This document shows positions 45,857 to 59,121 of a stretch of 64,000 nt of DNA, piece by piece; position 1 is the stretch's first letter; each line of letters starts with the position of its first letter. Below the pieces are notes generated by a model. The model was given only the letters and a program-made list of their open reading frames with translations, searched no databases and was not told the origin of the DNA. Location: contig CM055955.1 in NCBI GenBank assembly GCA_029490685.1, positions 15,223,697 through 15,287,696 of the forward strand. Reading direction: 5' to 3'. Position numbers and translations under genes: made by a program. Source of the stretch: Schizonepeta tenuifolia (taxonomy: Eukaryota; Streptophyta; Magnoliopsida; Lamiales; Lamiaceae).

Positions 45857-46310
45857 CACGCGCAGGAGAACCACGTATGAAAAGAACTGACTAATGAATG
45901 GGTTGAGCATGTTTCAAGTGATGTTGAGGTTGTTTGTGCTGTTGCTGGTCACAGTGGGCTGTTTTGTTTCTCCATATGGTTACTGAAGACACAACTTAGA
46001 AAGAGTTTTTGCAACAAGCAATCAGCTACATCGATGAAAATCTGGCTCCTTGATTGTTTGGAGCAGTTTCTGCAATTGGTTTTCCTATTTCACTTGAAGT
46101 TCCAAATTATAAGGACCAGGTAAAATGATTTAATGTGTTACATTTGTCTCAACTTTCGAGGACATAGAAATAGAGAAAAGATGCTAGATTCAGTGCAACC
46201 AGTTAAGGTGATGACCTAAGCTGTATTTGACTTGCAAGGAAAACAAGGAAAAAAAAAGATAAAAAAAAAAGCGATTTTTTTTTTTTTTTTTTTTTTGCGG
46301 GCTGTTGCGA
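45857..46310 (+). other. 3' UTR region of the cyclin T gene
   Basis: Non-coding sequence after the stop. It contains an A-rich stretch and a T22 run (46275-46296). The poly(A) site cannot be fixed by eye. Confidence 0.5.
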
Positions 46311-48250
46311 CATTCTATCTTGTTTTACACGTTCGCTTAGCTGCATTTGTTGATTCCTTGTTAACTTGTGATGGACCTCTTAGAATTCGAAATTATGTCG
46401 TTTAATCTTGCAATATGTCCTTCACTGAGGAACGTTTGATAGGGATTCTGCTTTTCTGATTTTGCCGTATGAAGAAAATAACGAAATATACATGCTTGTA
46501 GTATGGTAAAGATAACGGAAAACTTAAATTCATAGACAAATTTTCATATTGTTCTGTATTTGTTGTTTTGAACGTCGATTAAATCATCTGACACGTGGAA
46601 GGCCACGAGAAAAAGGAAATAGAACACTATGATATATACATAATTAAAATTAGCTGCATGCATGGTTTAAGGAAGCTGAGCAAAATGTGAATATTGGTTG
46701 GAGTGGTTGGAATATTCTGGGTCAAAAGAATCCATGTCGGAGAGGAAGCGGGTTTCTGGGGCTAAGTTTTTTTTTTTTTAATTGATTGAGTTTATTCAAA
46801 TGTTTCGACTGAAAAAGTTGTTAAAACCGTTTTGTCAACTTCTTTTTATTCTAACATTTTGCGATCTGAACTATTGATTTTACTACAACACGAACATTTC
46901 GTTAAAATTCAATAATACAACATCTCCTTACTGGTTTCAGTTTTTTAGGATCTGTAGCATTACAATTCAATAGCATATAGTAAAACTCAATAATATAGTG
47001 GTGGTACCCCAATAAACCCCTCCCGTGAATTGTGTTTTTATTCCTTTATATATTCTTCTTTTATCCTTTTTTAATTTACCTTTCCATATTCTTACATCTA
47101 AAAATAGCAAGATTTTGGAATCTTGGTGGAATATTTTGTTGTCATATGTTATGGATGCAAAAACGAATAGAAGTCGCAAAGTTTTAATACTTAATTAGTC
47201 AAGTGCAGCACCATGTATATTGCTTAAGAGAATATTATCCTGCTGATTAAATCTTAATATATGATGTTCTTTATCAATTGTATTACTATTTTAATATGGT
47301 TAATTAGTTGTATATCGTCTATATTTCTTTCCAAATTTGGGATTGATAAACGCAATCGGAAATTTGACGCAATTTTCTTTTTCTTGATTTTTCAATACCT
47401 GTATTCATGACTACAATCTTCCGAATGTAGTAATTAATGTTGCATTTCTGCAAGGCCGATCTCGTGATACAATCAATTAGTATGCTGTATTTTTATCTTC
47501 TTGCAACCAGATTTTGAAGTTGTAGAGCAGAACAGGACAATAACGAAAATTATGACAATAAAAGGGCTCTCACTAAATTGTGGATTTCGCTTCTTATGGC
47601 AGAAAATTAAATAGTGCTAGTATAATGTTAAATGAAAAAAAAATATTTACACTAAAATAAATTCGATTCTTTAAGACATAAACAACCATAAGCAAAAATT
47701 CAAAAACAAGTACAACCTTCCAACTTTGAATCCGTGTTAATCAGGTTATAGTGTTGTAGTATCATTTTATTTGAACAGAATTAAGTGCCTGCCAGTTGTT
47801 TCTCCATTCAAGTATTAAATTAATCGGAAAATATTTATGCAAAAAAATTAGTAAAAATAAAAATTTATTCAGTCAGTAAATATATTTTAAAATGACGATT
47901 TAAAACATATTCATTTCCAACCTGATCACAGTCACTGTGTGCCATGCAAGTTGTTTTTACTTTAATACCAAATAATTTTGGAAATGATTTTGTGAATAAA
48001 ATTTAAAAACGCGGTTAAAAAATGAGATGAATTAGTAAGGGAAAAAAGTATTGATCAAGTGACAAGAAATTCCAAGGACAAGACATTGTTACATTACAAC
48101 ATATAGTGATGGCCCCGTGACTCACTCTCCAAACTTTTTCCAATTAGTAGTCACTATATTATTACAAGACTACAACTAAGTTTCACATGTGAATCAAACA
48201 TTATCAGATTTTTTGTAATCCAACAATACCCACAGCACAAAATAAATAAG

Positions 48251-48286
<36 letters not shown>

Positions 48287-49746
48287 AGAATGACTTGTAT
48301 TGTTAAAACATAACACATTATTGAATCAGAGTAAGGAATAGATAATCAAGATGACAAAGAACGGAATAAAGATATAGTTGATAATTGAATGAAATTATTG
48401 TGTCGTAACATTCTCTACTATTTTTTTACATTTCAAAATAATATCATTTTTCTCTTATATACAGATGTATTGAAAATTATATAGTTACACACTCATAGAC
48501 AACAGATGAAGATAAAAAGCCCCGTGTACAACAATGAATACAATAGATGCCGACATCATTTGATCTTAATCAGAAATACAAATTAAAGTGGAAAATATAA
48601 AATGTGACCTATCTAATCTAGACCCGGACCCCTAGTTATAATCAAATGCTGATCCCCATCCCATTCCATCATCAACTTATTTATTTAGTTACTTTTGCAA
48701 GAGGATAAACTATAGTTGCGTTCTTGAAATTGATATAAATGATATTTTTCTACATAAACTATAATTTATTATAATTTTATCATGGAGTACATAAATGAAC
48801 ATAAATTACAAAAATAAAGTGGCCCAAAAACAGCTGGAAAATGGCTTTATCCCCGCTCTCTCTCACCATACACACACAAAGCAAAAGGGGTGAGTGTATT
48901 AAATAAAAAAACATAGTAGTTGTTCATGTGGACCACAACATTTTTGCCGTATGCATACATTTATTCATATTATCTCCCCTCTCCCAACTGCCTCTGCATT
49001 TAATCCTCTTCAGTTTTGACATTCTTTCATCTTATTTATTTCCCCCCTACTTCAATCTCCATATATGTATTTGTCAATTTTTCAATTTCTTAAAAAAAAA
49101 AAAAAAAAGAAAGAAAACATTGGTTGATTTTCTGATTGCCCGTTTTGCTTACTCGAGCTCCCACATTTCAAGTAAGCTACACTTGTTAGTTCCAAAATCT
49201 AGTAAAATTTAAATATAAATGTTTCAAATGAGAAGACCCATTTCCAGGTTTGACCAACTAGTGACGACATCTTTGTCCATCAAAATCCAAAACCAATCAA
49301 ATTTTTAATGTTTAATCATTTTGCAATCAGATTGGATTTATTAATTACTATAAGTTTATTGTCTGTCGGATACAGTGAGTGGGTTAGGTGTCCTAAAGAA
49401 TCATAAAATAATCGTGAAAAAACAGTGCAACGCTGAAGAAGAAAAATACAAAATTTGAAACATTAATAATGTCAATCCTAGTATACGGAATTTACAAACA
49501 ATAAACAGGAAATGGAAAAAGAGCCGTAACCCAATTTATATAACTGATTCATTAACATTGAACACTCAATTGAGCAACTATTAGAGTCTACAGTTGAAAA
49601 GAGAAAAATAATTTAAAAATAAAAATTTAATAGCTTAGGCTTAAATATAAAATGAGTTCAATTTAATTATAATAAGGTCGAAGCAGTGGTTCACCCTTTC
49701 TGTAACACAACTGGTCCAACTCTAAGCCGTATCCGAAGGCGAGCCG
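46311..49746. other. 3.4-kb AT-rich intergenic region
   Basis: No gene recognised. It contains a (TA)n microsatellite at about 48253-48283 and an A17 run at 49092. No transposon ends were recognised. Confidence 0.65.
48253..48283. repeat. (TA)n microsatellite
   Basis: About 15 uninterrupted TA units. Confidence 0.95.
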
Positions 49747-51754
49747 TTAGTCTGCAACGGCCCATGTCAAATCATTCTCAAATATCCAGTGGCACACCTC
49801 TATTTTCCCGGGGCCCGAACCCAATGAAACGAACGCTCCATGACCCGGGCTCCACGAGGATGTATCCAGGTGGCAGATAGCGACGCCGCGGTTGATCTTG
49901 GATTCGGATTTCGGATCCACAATATCCGCTTCGTAGACCCGGACCTTTGGCACAGAGTGGCAGTAGTAAAGCAAGTAGGGAAACAAGCTCTGGTGACACG
50001 ACACCGATTTGGTGACTTTGCCACCATTGATCCCTTTGACTTTCCCTATCTTGATTTTACCATTGTACCCTCGGGTGCTCTCCGTGGTCCGGGCCGCCAC
50101 GTTCCGCCCCAGGACCGACGTCGCGAAGTCGATCATGTCCTCGATGGAGGCCACGCAGCGCTTCGTCTCGCCCGCGGCGGGGGCCCTCTCGCACTCCTTC
50201 ACCGAATCGCTCAGCATTTTGGTCATGCTGCTAGCGTCGTCAACGGCGTGGAAGATCTTCCTTAGCTCGTCGAGCTTCGAGGTCGAGAAGGGTAATTTGG
50301 AGACTATGACGCGGGGCAGAAACGACCTTTTCGGCATTTTATCACGAATGTCTGGCATGGGCATGATGCTACCGGTCTTCAACATGGACTCCCTAAAGAA
50401 CTTTCCCGGCTCAACTACCCACTTATTTACCTTTTTGCTACCGGATGCTAAAGATGCCTCTACCGCTGAGCTCTCATTAATGTAACTAGAAAATGTGGTG
50501 CCCTCTTTCGAGTACTCTTTGAAAGTATTGTTGACGCCGTAAATCTTGAAGTCGGCGGCGGCGCCGGTGGAATCTTTGCCGTAGCCGCTGAATTTATCGG
50601 TGCCCTCATTGAATGACTGGCCGTAGCTGACGAAACCAATCTTGGCGGCGTTGGAGCCCTTGCCGTAGGAATCGAAGCTGTCGTCGCCGACATTGGATTG
50701 ATCTCTGTAACTCTTGAAGGTCTCCGTCGCCGCATTCCCCTGCGACCCGTAATTGTTGAAATGGTTTTCGGGGACGTTTGTATTGGTGCCGTACGATGTG
50801 AAGGTGTCGTTGGCGCCGTTGCCGGTCTCGCCGTAGTTGTTGAAGGTGGACCCCATCACGTTGGAGTCTTTGCCGTAGCTCGCGAATGCGTTGCCGGCGC
50901 CGTTGCCGTTCTTGCCGTAGCTGGTGAACTTCTGGTCGCCGGCATTCGCCTCGTCGGTGTACTGCGTGAACGACTGCAGGCGGCCGTTGCTGCTGTCGGA
51001 GTAGGAGGTGAAAACGAGGTTGGGCACATTGACTTGGTCATTGTAGTTGGTGAATTCGCCCTTGCCGCCGGTGGCGGCGGTGCCGTAGGTGTTGAAGCTC
51101 TGGTCCACCACGTTGGCATCCGTGGCGTAGGCGGTGAACTTGTCGCTGTGGCCTGTGGAGTCGCGGCTGTAGCGGCGGAACGTGTCGGAGATGACATTAT
51201 CGTTCTCGGAGTAGCTCCGGAAGGCGTCCGTGCTGCCAAGGTGATCGGTGCCGTAGTTGGTGAAGTTCTTGTTGGCGTAGGAGACGAAGTTGACGTTGTC
51301 GCTGTGCTTCTCGAGGCTCGGCGCCAAATCGGGGAAACAGAGAAGATTAGCCTTGGAGCAGAAGTCGGGGAGTTGCGTCGACAGCGAGTTCTGATCGGCG
51401 AGCTTCGAGAAGGCGGCGTATTGGGCGGCGGTCAGCGGCGACGCCTTGCTAAACAAGAACTCCGGCTTCGGCAAGTCGTTGGAGATCTGCTTCCTCCAGT
51501 AACGCATTACATAGCCCTTGGGCGTAAATGGGCTTTCTCCGGCGACCTGCATTGACAAAACAACAAGAAGGCATTTAATTGCACAGGTGTTCGATGAAAT
51601 GCGTGAATGAACTGACAATAATAATGCAATAATAATAAATAAAAAAATAAGATCGAAGTTTTGCCTGAGATCGAAGGCTTACATTGAGACAAGAAATGGA
51701 GTAGAAGGTGAGGAATAGGAGGGGGATGAGAGACGGAGCGGCGGTGGAGCGCAT
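49747..51754 (-). CDS. BURP-domain protein, polygalacturonase beta-subunit (PG1beta)-like
   Basis: Exon 1 is 51754-51683 (24 codons, signal peptide) and exon 2 is 51546-49747 (600 codons), giving 623 residues. The leader MRSTAAPSLIPLLFLTFYSISC is a clear secretion signal. After a short conserved segment (FTPKGYVMRYWRKQISNDLP) come about twenty 14-residue FxxY repeats (residues about 110-385) and the C-terminal BURP domain (about 400-623). Its Cys-His pattern here is CH-x10-CH-x27-CH-x25-CH, the canonical spacing. The family works in the cell wall, where PG1beta binds polygalacturonase and affects pectin breakdown and expansion; the substrate role is known from the family, not from this sequence. 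I start at 51754: the upstream in-frame ATG at 51817 lies on the TATA box (TATAAAA, 51818-51824). Confidence 0.95.
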
Positions 51755-51817
51755 CGTTTTAGTGAGAGAAAGAAGAGCGAGAATGTTGGTGGGTTGATTC
51801 CTGGTTGGAGCCAACAT

Positions 51818-51824
51818 TTTTTAT
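51818..51824 (-). promoter_or_regulatory. TATA box of the BURP gene
   Basis: TATAAAA on the minus strand, 64 bp upstream of the chosen start codon, leaving a short leader of about 35 nt. Confidence 0.65.
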
Positions 51825-54014
51825 ACTAGAGAGTGATGGTGAGAGAGGAGAAATGGAGTTGTGTAGCATTTTCATTTTTGAATAGTGTAATGTATGCTTT
51901 GCGTCGTTGCTAAATACTATATATTTATTCTTTTCCTTTTTTCAGTTGAATGCACTATCCACACTTAATGGCCCTCCGCCCTCCCTCAATAAAATAAAAA
52001 AGATTATTCTATATTTAATGGCAATTTTATTTTCCTCATATTACAACATGCGAATGCGATCATGTATTTCCTTTTTATTGTTGTGTACCATCTCGTGACA
52101 TTTACTAATAATATTAAACTATGAAATTTATATTCCTATTATTACATTGAGAAATTCATTTACCAATGGTTTTGTACTATTTTTGACAAATTATTTTTTC
52201 AAAATTTTTAGGTATTAAATTGTATTGTTTCTATTGTAGCAGTGTTTTGTTTTTCTAGAGAAGTATTGCGCATTAAAATCATGTTACAAACTCAAAACAA
52301 ATTAATAAAATTGATTGCTATGTTTGATAATAAAGTGTACGTATGAAACTAGTATATCATTTTTTTTAGTTACAAAGCCCGTTACAATTTAGGTCCGACA
52401 TGTATTTCCAGCTTGATTAAGACCTCACATCATATGTGTGAATACATAATCCCAAATTAAACTATAGAGTGTATGTTAATTTGTTGTACGCCAGTGAATT
52501 CCCTTCTAAATCCACGTCATTTTATTAACTTATAAAGTAAATCCACGTCATTGTGAACTAAATGTAATATTGGGATATTATCTAAAAAAAATGTAATTTT
52601 GAGATATTATCTAAAAAGATAAGAAATCACATGCATTCTTGTCAAACATGTTAAATCTTACTTCATCTATTAAATTTTTATCTTGTGAAATTCAAATCCC
52701 CTTTAGTCCTTTTCTAATAAAATTGTTTGATATGCACACTCAAACCCATTAATGGTTTATGTAAATTTTTCTAACCACATAATTTTAAAGTTTTGATTTG
52801 ATTAAGTCAAGTTTAATTTTGTAAGATATACACACGTTTAACTGCATGCATTATTGCAACATATTCGTCATGAATGTTTAAATTTAAGTTTGAAATTTGA
52901 GTACTACAATATTTAATGACATGTACTAGTATAAATATTATAGTCGCTCGCTTCTTTGAATAATGGTTTTGACTTTTTTAAGGCTTTCGAATAAATAAAT
53001 AAATAAATGCACTCATTTTTCCCTTTCCCCGCAGATATCGTTTTATGAAATACTGCCTTTTTTTTTAATAACATAACATTACCCAACCATCCCCAATATG
53101 CAAAAGAGTGAAAAAAATAAAAATAAAACCCTTGTGTCGTAAATTCATAAGTAAAAAACAATTCACCTTTTGTAATTAACAATTGATTTCTATCATTTCA
53201 ATAACAAAATGGATTTCTATATTAAAACTAGCTTAAATTCAACGGATAACCCAAATAAATCATTATACTTGCCAATGATACACATGCAATGACGCAAGCT
53301 TGCTACATAATTTGATTGATCATTTTCTTTCAAACATAAATTTTATAAATAACTTAGAAACACAGTACAAAATTACAATCTCAGTAGTCCAAAGCACTAG
53401 ACTAGAAATATGTGGTGCGTGCTACACTCTAAATATGACCTCTTTATTTAACAAATCCAGAAGCATGGAAGAAATTGAGAACAAGGACATTTCGAATGGG
53501 TTTAACGATATGCACGATTTCCTCCGCTTCAGCTTGATCTTCTTTAATAAAAATCCAATAAAGACCCTAATAAGTTGAAATGGCGATAAATCTATATTGT
53601 CGACAAGGACATTTTCCAGTAGGATGCTAACAGCAAATTTGATGTGAATTTTGCACTATTTCATCTAACCAAACTCTACCTTCAACACTAAATTTAGCAT
53701 GAAAAATAGAGTTTCCACCGAATTTGATAAGTTGGAATCAGTTACATTCATGCCCCCATTAAATTCAACTCGAATCCTCTACTCCTTATTGTGTTTCATC
53801 CTCTATTACATTCGTCGAATTTTTGACATTTGACAATTTGAAGATAATTATACCCTATTTGGGTGGAATAAACCCTAATCAATGTCACACATCGTTCAAC
53901 TAATAGAAAAAATAGAAAATGAAACACGAAATGAGAGTAAGTAATCCGATTTGCATTAAATTGTCACTTAATATGTTGATAGTAAACTTTACTATTAACT
54001 TTGCATTTAACTTA
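51825..54014. other. AT-rich intergenic region upstream of the BURP gene
   Basis: No gene or clear repeat recognised in about 2.2 kb; short AT-rich frames look random. Confidence 0.6.
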
Positions 54015-54016
54015 TA

Positions 54017-54316
54017 CTCCATCCGTCCTGTCACACTTCTCCTTTTTTTTTTGGCACTCGAGTTAAGGAGAAAATAATTAGGGAGAAAATGTATATTTAG
54101 TGGAGTTATTAAAGTAAAATAAAGTAAAAGAGAGATAGTAAATAGTGAATGACACAGAAAATGAGGAGAAAACTAGATTGAAAGATGTAAAGTGGGTCTA
54201 GTTAACCAAATTAATTGGACTCTAAGTTCCCTAATTATTTTCCAAAAAGGAAATATGACAAGTGTAACGAGACGCCCAAAAAAGAAAAGTATGACAAGTG
54301 TGGCGGGACGGGAGAG
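54017..54316. mobile_element. Stowaway-type MITE
   Basis: CTCCATCCGTCCTGTCACAC at the left and GGCGGGACGGGAGAG at the right, with TA on both sides (54015-54016, 54317-54318). Same family as 36651-36987. Confidence 0.9.
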
Positions 54317-54318
54317 TA

Positions 54319-56135
54319 GTTTTTTTAGGTAAATGAAAATTAATTCAATCACACATGAGGGTTACAACCCAACAATGAGATACACGGTTCAAAAAACAAC
54401 AAAACAAACCACAAATCAAAAAAGCTCGAGACAGATAGATGGATTGCAAATCCAATCTCCCAAACTAAAACAAAATCGAACTCTAATCATCTCAATCAAA
54501 TCCGCACAGTTGCTCGCCTTATTCTTAAATATCATCTCATTCCTATCATACCATATGTTGAGTTCAACAATTCAATTAGATGTGGAATATATCTAATTAT
54601 GTAGTACTTGCCAAATAAGTAAGAAATAATTATCTGCTGATAAAGTTGATGATTCCAAATCTAGGATTATGAGTTATACAGTACCTAAAACAAAAAAGAA
54701 AAAAGAAAAAAGAAAAAAATTGACTAATTCCTTAAAGAATGCGAACAAAATAACACACAAACACAAACTCGCATTATGTATGTGACAAGAGAAGCAAACA
54801 TAGAGTTGGAAGTTTGGGTTGGAGGCTAAAATTTGAGAGGAAAAAACGCGTTATCGACACGTGGAAAGTGGCGGTTGGCTGGATGTCAAGCTTTTGAAGA
54901 CTGGATAAAAACGCGGTTTTAGCCTTTGCAATGTGTGTTTTGTTTCTTCGTGTGTGGGAAAGAAAATCTATTTTCTTTATGTTATTTTACTTTATTTTGT
55001 CTTGGACGTGTGACGATCACTCTCACTCTCACTCTCCCTATTCTACTCCCAACAATTTGTAAAATTTTATTGTTACTAATAAATATTCTCAGTAGAAAGT
55101 GGTGATATGAAGAAGTGGGAGTTGTACATTTTCTTGCTAGGGACAAAGGCCCGTGACCAGGGGCAAAATCCGTAATTTCCTGAGGGGTTTGAGGGGTGCT
55201 TTCGTCATTCTCGCGTTTATGTGGCTCGCAGACCACCCAGTCAAATTATTGCTGTCTTTTTCTTCTACATTTTTCTTCTTTTTATTTTTATTAACTCTTG
55301 CTCTTGCTCTTGCTCTTGCTCTTGCTGCTTGCTACTGTTATTCTTGAGGTTTTCTTTTGTATGTTTGGGTCATGTGCCTTCATTCGATCTCGATCAACAG
55401 AAATCCAAAACGCCCGCGAGATTGTTAGAAAGAGTTAAATTTTCTTCAATAATTTTATTTTACTTATGGTATAGTTTTTAATCAAACGGGTAAAAAAAAT
55501 TAGCATGCACTCGAAATAATGTGGTATATAATTAGTACTTCCTCACTTCCGTTTATCTTGAGTCTTTACCATTTAGCACATAGATTAAAGAGAAATGAAA
55601 AAAAAAAAAAGGTCGGATGGATCCTATTTCACATAAATGAGGCATGCATTCATTTTCAGAATAAAATTATTTTGGATTCATTGGACTCCAACTACCTGCT
55701 CCTGTTGTCAGTGTAGTACAATCAAATCAAGTTCAAATAACTCACCGAGATCATATAAATGCGGATTATAGAAACTATTCTATGTACACAGCGACTTCGT
55801 CGATGAGGTCGCGCGTGGTCTTACAAAACAAAACTATAATTAATGTGAAAAAAGAAATAAAATATTTAAGTTTTTAACTAATTTAAATATTTGATAACAA
55901 TTCGAATTTGATCGTATCTCTTTAATATATGACACCTTATGATAAATATACCAAGTTTACCAATATGAAAAAAAAGTTTACATGCATATTTATACAATTA
56001 ATAATCAAATAATGGAAGTATATAATAAGTCAAAAACTAATTAACATGCCGGTCGTTATTACTTATTATCCGTTTTACATTTTGGCATAAAGGGTTTATC
56101 ATATCATCCATAATTGTCATTAATTTGACTATAAA
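54319..56135. other. intergenic region with a GC-richer patch, no gene recognised
   Basis: Mostly AT-rich. 54780-55400 is less AT-rich and has an ACACGTGG element near 54858 and a CTCTTG hexamer repeat, but no frame with protein-like content. It could be a promoter or non-coding transcript. Confidence 0.5.
55295..55326. repeat. (CTCTTG)5 hexanucleotide repeat
   Basis: About five consecutive CTCTTG units. Confidence 0.9.
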
Positions 56136-56137
56136 TA

Positions 56138-57001
56138 CAGTAAAATCTCTATAAATTAATACTCTTGACACCATGAAAATTTATTAATTTAGAGAGGTAT
56201 TAATATATCGATAAATTAATATTTTATTAATTAAAAGATTGATTTTTTTAGATTCAAAAAATTAAGTATATTTCGTATTTCTGTGTATTGAAAATAAATA
56301 AATTCATATATGTTTCATTGAATATATCCATGCATCACCAAATTCATTGTAACAAATACATATATTCATTTACAAATGAAGCAATCTCAAACGACTTAAG
56401 TGTGACAAGCTTTGAAAAAGGCCTGTATGAGCTTGAGAATATGATTAAGGATGTTGGTTATCGCAATCAAATGGACGTAAACAACTTGTTGGACTATCTG
56501 GGTGAAAAATAATGAATGTTCACAAGATCAAAGTTCATAGGAAATTGTGGATGACATTATTGATGATCTTACTAATGATGAAGTTCAAGATGATTCGACA
56601 CTGTTGGAACCAGTCACGCGAAAGGAAGCTTTAAACGCGGCAACAACTCTTCACAATTTTTTTTTATTGCAGCCAAAGAACTCGAAACCGAAACTTTTGA
56701 GTGTAATTAGAAAAGTTAGAGATGAAATCAATTAGATTTAAATTTTAAGAAAAAACAAATAACAATAGATTCATATTTTAGTAAATTAGCACGATATTAA
56801 TAATTGTGATATTTAAGAATTATTAATTTATAGTGTTAATGGGACCTATACATTTATAAAGGTACTTTTTAAAAAATTATTATCTTATTATTTTATCAAA
56901 TATGATAATTTTTTACAAGATTTCAAGTCGGGACCGTAGAAATTTATTATATTAGAGAATTTATTAATTTATAGAGTATTAAATTATAGAGGTTTTACTG
57001 T
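56138..57001 (+). mobile_element. Emigrant/Lemi1-like (pogo) element, 864 bp, internally deleted
   Basis: CAGTAAAATCTCTATAAATT at the left and the inverse of CAGTAAAACCTCTATAATTT at the right, with TA on each side (56136-56137, 57002-57003). These are the Emigrant/Lemi1 ends known from plants. Two frames remain (56288-56512: YELENMIKDVGYRNQMDVNN; 56547-56735: LEPVTRKEALNAATTLHNFF then LLSVIRKVRDEIN) that look like the C-terminal tail of a pogo-type transposase; its DDE core is gone. Confidence 0.85.
56288..56735 (+). pseudogene. C-terminal remnant of pogo-like transposase
   Basis: Short acidic helical frames in the Lemi1-like element, split by a stop at 56510-56512; the catalytic domain is missing. 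Family assignment rests on the element ends more than on the protein. Confidence 0.5.
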
Positions 57002-57305
57002 AGTGTGATCAAAGATTGCAATATTTACATACATAAACATATATAATTAATAGGAGTATATCAGATTCTGTTGAAGGGATCAGTCATGATGTGAAATCAA
57101 CTATAATAATTTAATTATTTTGCCTTGATCAATCAGACAATCACTCCCTCTTCACAGGGTTATAAGGGGCCTATTTCACCAAATGATTTTATATTGTAAA
57201 GGTCCAATAAAGTAATAAAACAACACTTTTTGTAGGAAGGAGTATCTATAAGATGTTAATTTGATGCAGGAATTAGAAAATATATTAATGTGACAGTAAA
57301 TATAA

Positions 57306-59118
57306 GGCTGTTTGTAGCGGCAAGCTTATGAGCGAGTTAGCTGCCCATTTGGAGAGTCACGTGTGAGTGTGCTCGCACTATGTATATTGGCAAGCTCGAG
57401 TTCGCTGAATTTTTTTAATAAAAATACTTTATTAATTTAAATTAAAAATCATACATGAAAAAAAAGGAAAAAATTACATGCCAGTTCCGAAGCGTGTCCA
57501 AATTTTTTCGATCAAATCATCCTCGAGTTTTGTGTGTGCTCTTTTATCTCGAAGGCTTTCTTTCTGCTTTAGGTACTCTCGAAAGCTCGGCGGGGCTCCT
57601 TGTTTCGTACTCGAACTCGCTTCGGCTGTAGAGGTTGATTTTTCGTCCGGTATCCAATTAGTTACAGAATCGTCTTCATCTTCAACTATCATGTTATGCA
57701 AAATAATACAAACATACATGATGTCTGACAAAGTCTCTTGGAACCAGGAACGTGGCAGCCTACTAATTATAGTCCAACGAGCTTTGAGAACGCCGAAAGC
57801 TCTTTCCACGTCCTTGCGTGCGGCTTCTTGTTTCCTCGCAAATAAACATCTATTCGGCTCAGCCGGGCACGAGAGAGTCTTCACAAAGGTCAGCCAACAT
57901 GGATAAATGTCGTCAGCTAGATAGTAGCCCATTTTGTGTTGAGTGCCGTTTGTGAAAAAAAGTCACCGCCCGACTCTTTCTTTACAGAAAATCCTGGAAA
58001 ACGTCCAACTGGTTCAGCACATTGATGTTGTTGTTTGAGCCGGCAACACCGAAGAACGCGTGCCAAATTCATACATCTTAAGAAGTAACAACTTCAAGCA
58101 CGGCCGTCGGGTGCCCAATCTTCTGGTTCGTGTACGCCCCTTTCCATCTATTCGGGCAGTTCCTCCACTGCCAATGCATGCAATCGATGCTAAGCATGTT
58201 GGGGAAGCCGTGCTTCGATTCGTGCATTTGCAGAAGCTGGTTGCAGTCAGCCGTGTTTGGTGGCCGCAAATACTTGGCACCGAATGCAGATATGATCCCT
58301 CGACAAAAATAATCAAACGATAGCCGGCAGTGCTATCTCCCATCCGTAGATACTCATCGTATTGATCAGCGCATCCACCATTTGCGAGTTGCCACAACGC
58401 TATCGTACATTTCTGGAGTTACGTGAACCTCAGTTTCCCCGTTGCATCCGCGCGTTGCTGAAAATAAGGTTCCCGAGCCTCCATCACCTTGTAGATTGTG
58501 TTGAATAGTTTTTTGCTCATACGAAATCAGGGCCGGAAGACGTCTTCGCCCGATGTTGGAAAATCAGAGAAGTAATCTGCATGAAGACGGGCCTCGGCAT
58601 CAAGGCGGTTACGATGCACCACCGTCCTTTTTCTCTTTGAACTTCGGAAGGCATCGGCGGCCGTTGCCTCCTCCTCTTCTTCCTCGGCGATTGCTTCGGC
58701 GGCTTTCACCATGAGATTGGAGAACATGACGAGAATTTGGCTCGCAAACTGCTGCATCTCTTCCATTCTAGTGTTGTAATAATCCTCGTCACCCGACATA
58801 ATTTTTTAAACGATCGAAATAAACAATAATATGAAGGTGTTGAGGAGATTTGAGAGAGAATTGAAGAGATTAGTGTATGAAACAAGGGGGAGATGGGTGT
58901 ATTTTATAGGTGAGAATTTAAAAAAAAAAGAAAAAAAAAGAGCTCAGTGATCGTTGGTGACATGGCTAGCGATCGTCACGTGTCACCCACGTCAGCGAGC
59001 ACATCAGCGCACGGGCTCGGCTTAGAGAGAGCACGCGCACTCATATCGAGCTCGCCAACAGTGTGCGAGCGCTCAAATATTGCGCGCTTAGGCAGCAAGC
59101 GCGCCGCGACCTATAGCC
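57306..59118 (-). mobile_element. second PIF/Harbinger element, 1813 bp
   Basis: TAA at 57303-57305 and 59119-59121. The ends are imperfect inverted repeats (GGCTGTTTGTAGCGGCAAGCTT at the left; GGCTATAGGTCGCGGCGCGCTT inward from the right). It differs from the 37171 element in its ends and in protein sequence. It contains only a transposase, with no Myb-like ORF. Confidence 0.88.
57474..58799 (-). pseudogene. Harbinger transposase, decayed, second catalytic Asp replaced
   Basis: The start ATG at 58799 gives MSGDEDYYNTRMEEMQQFAS, then an acidic run and KRKRTVVHRNRLDAEARLHA. Frame changes and stops follow. The first catalytic Asp is in SIDCMHWQWRN. The second site reads GSNNNINVL, so Asp is Asn (codon 58027-58029). 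The Glu is in RKDVERAFGVLKARW. The C-terminal part from 57932 is one open frame to the stop at 57474-57476. It is not functional. Confidence 0.88.
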
Positions 59119-59121
59119 TAA

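Noticed and set aside
50698..51555. Long open frame (285 codons) on the plus strand
   Set aside because: It is the complement of the BURP gene's FxxY repeats. The regular repeats keep the other strand open; the peptide is low-complexity Val/Gly/Ala.
51755..51817. Upstream ATG extending the BURP protein by 21 residues
   Set aside because: It would begin on the TATA box and would put a polar stretch before a perfect signal peptide.
54319..54600. Possible fragment of a LINE on the minus strand
   Set aside because: No RT motif or poly(A) tail could be recognised.
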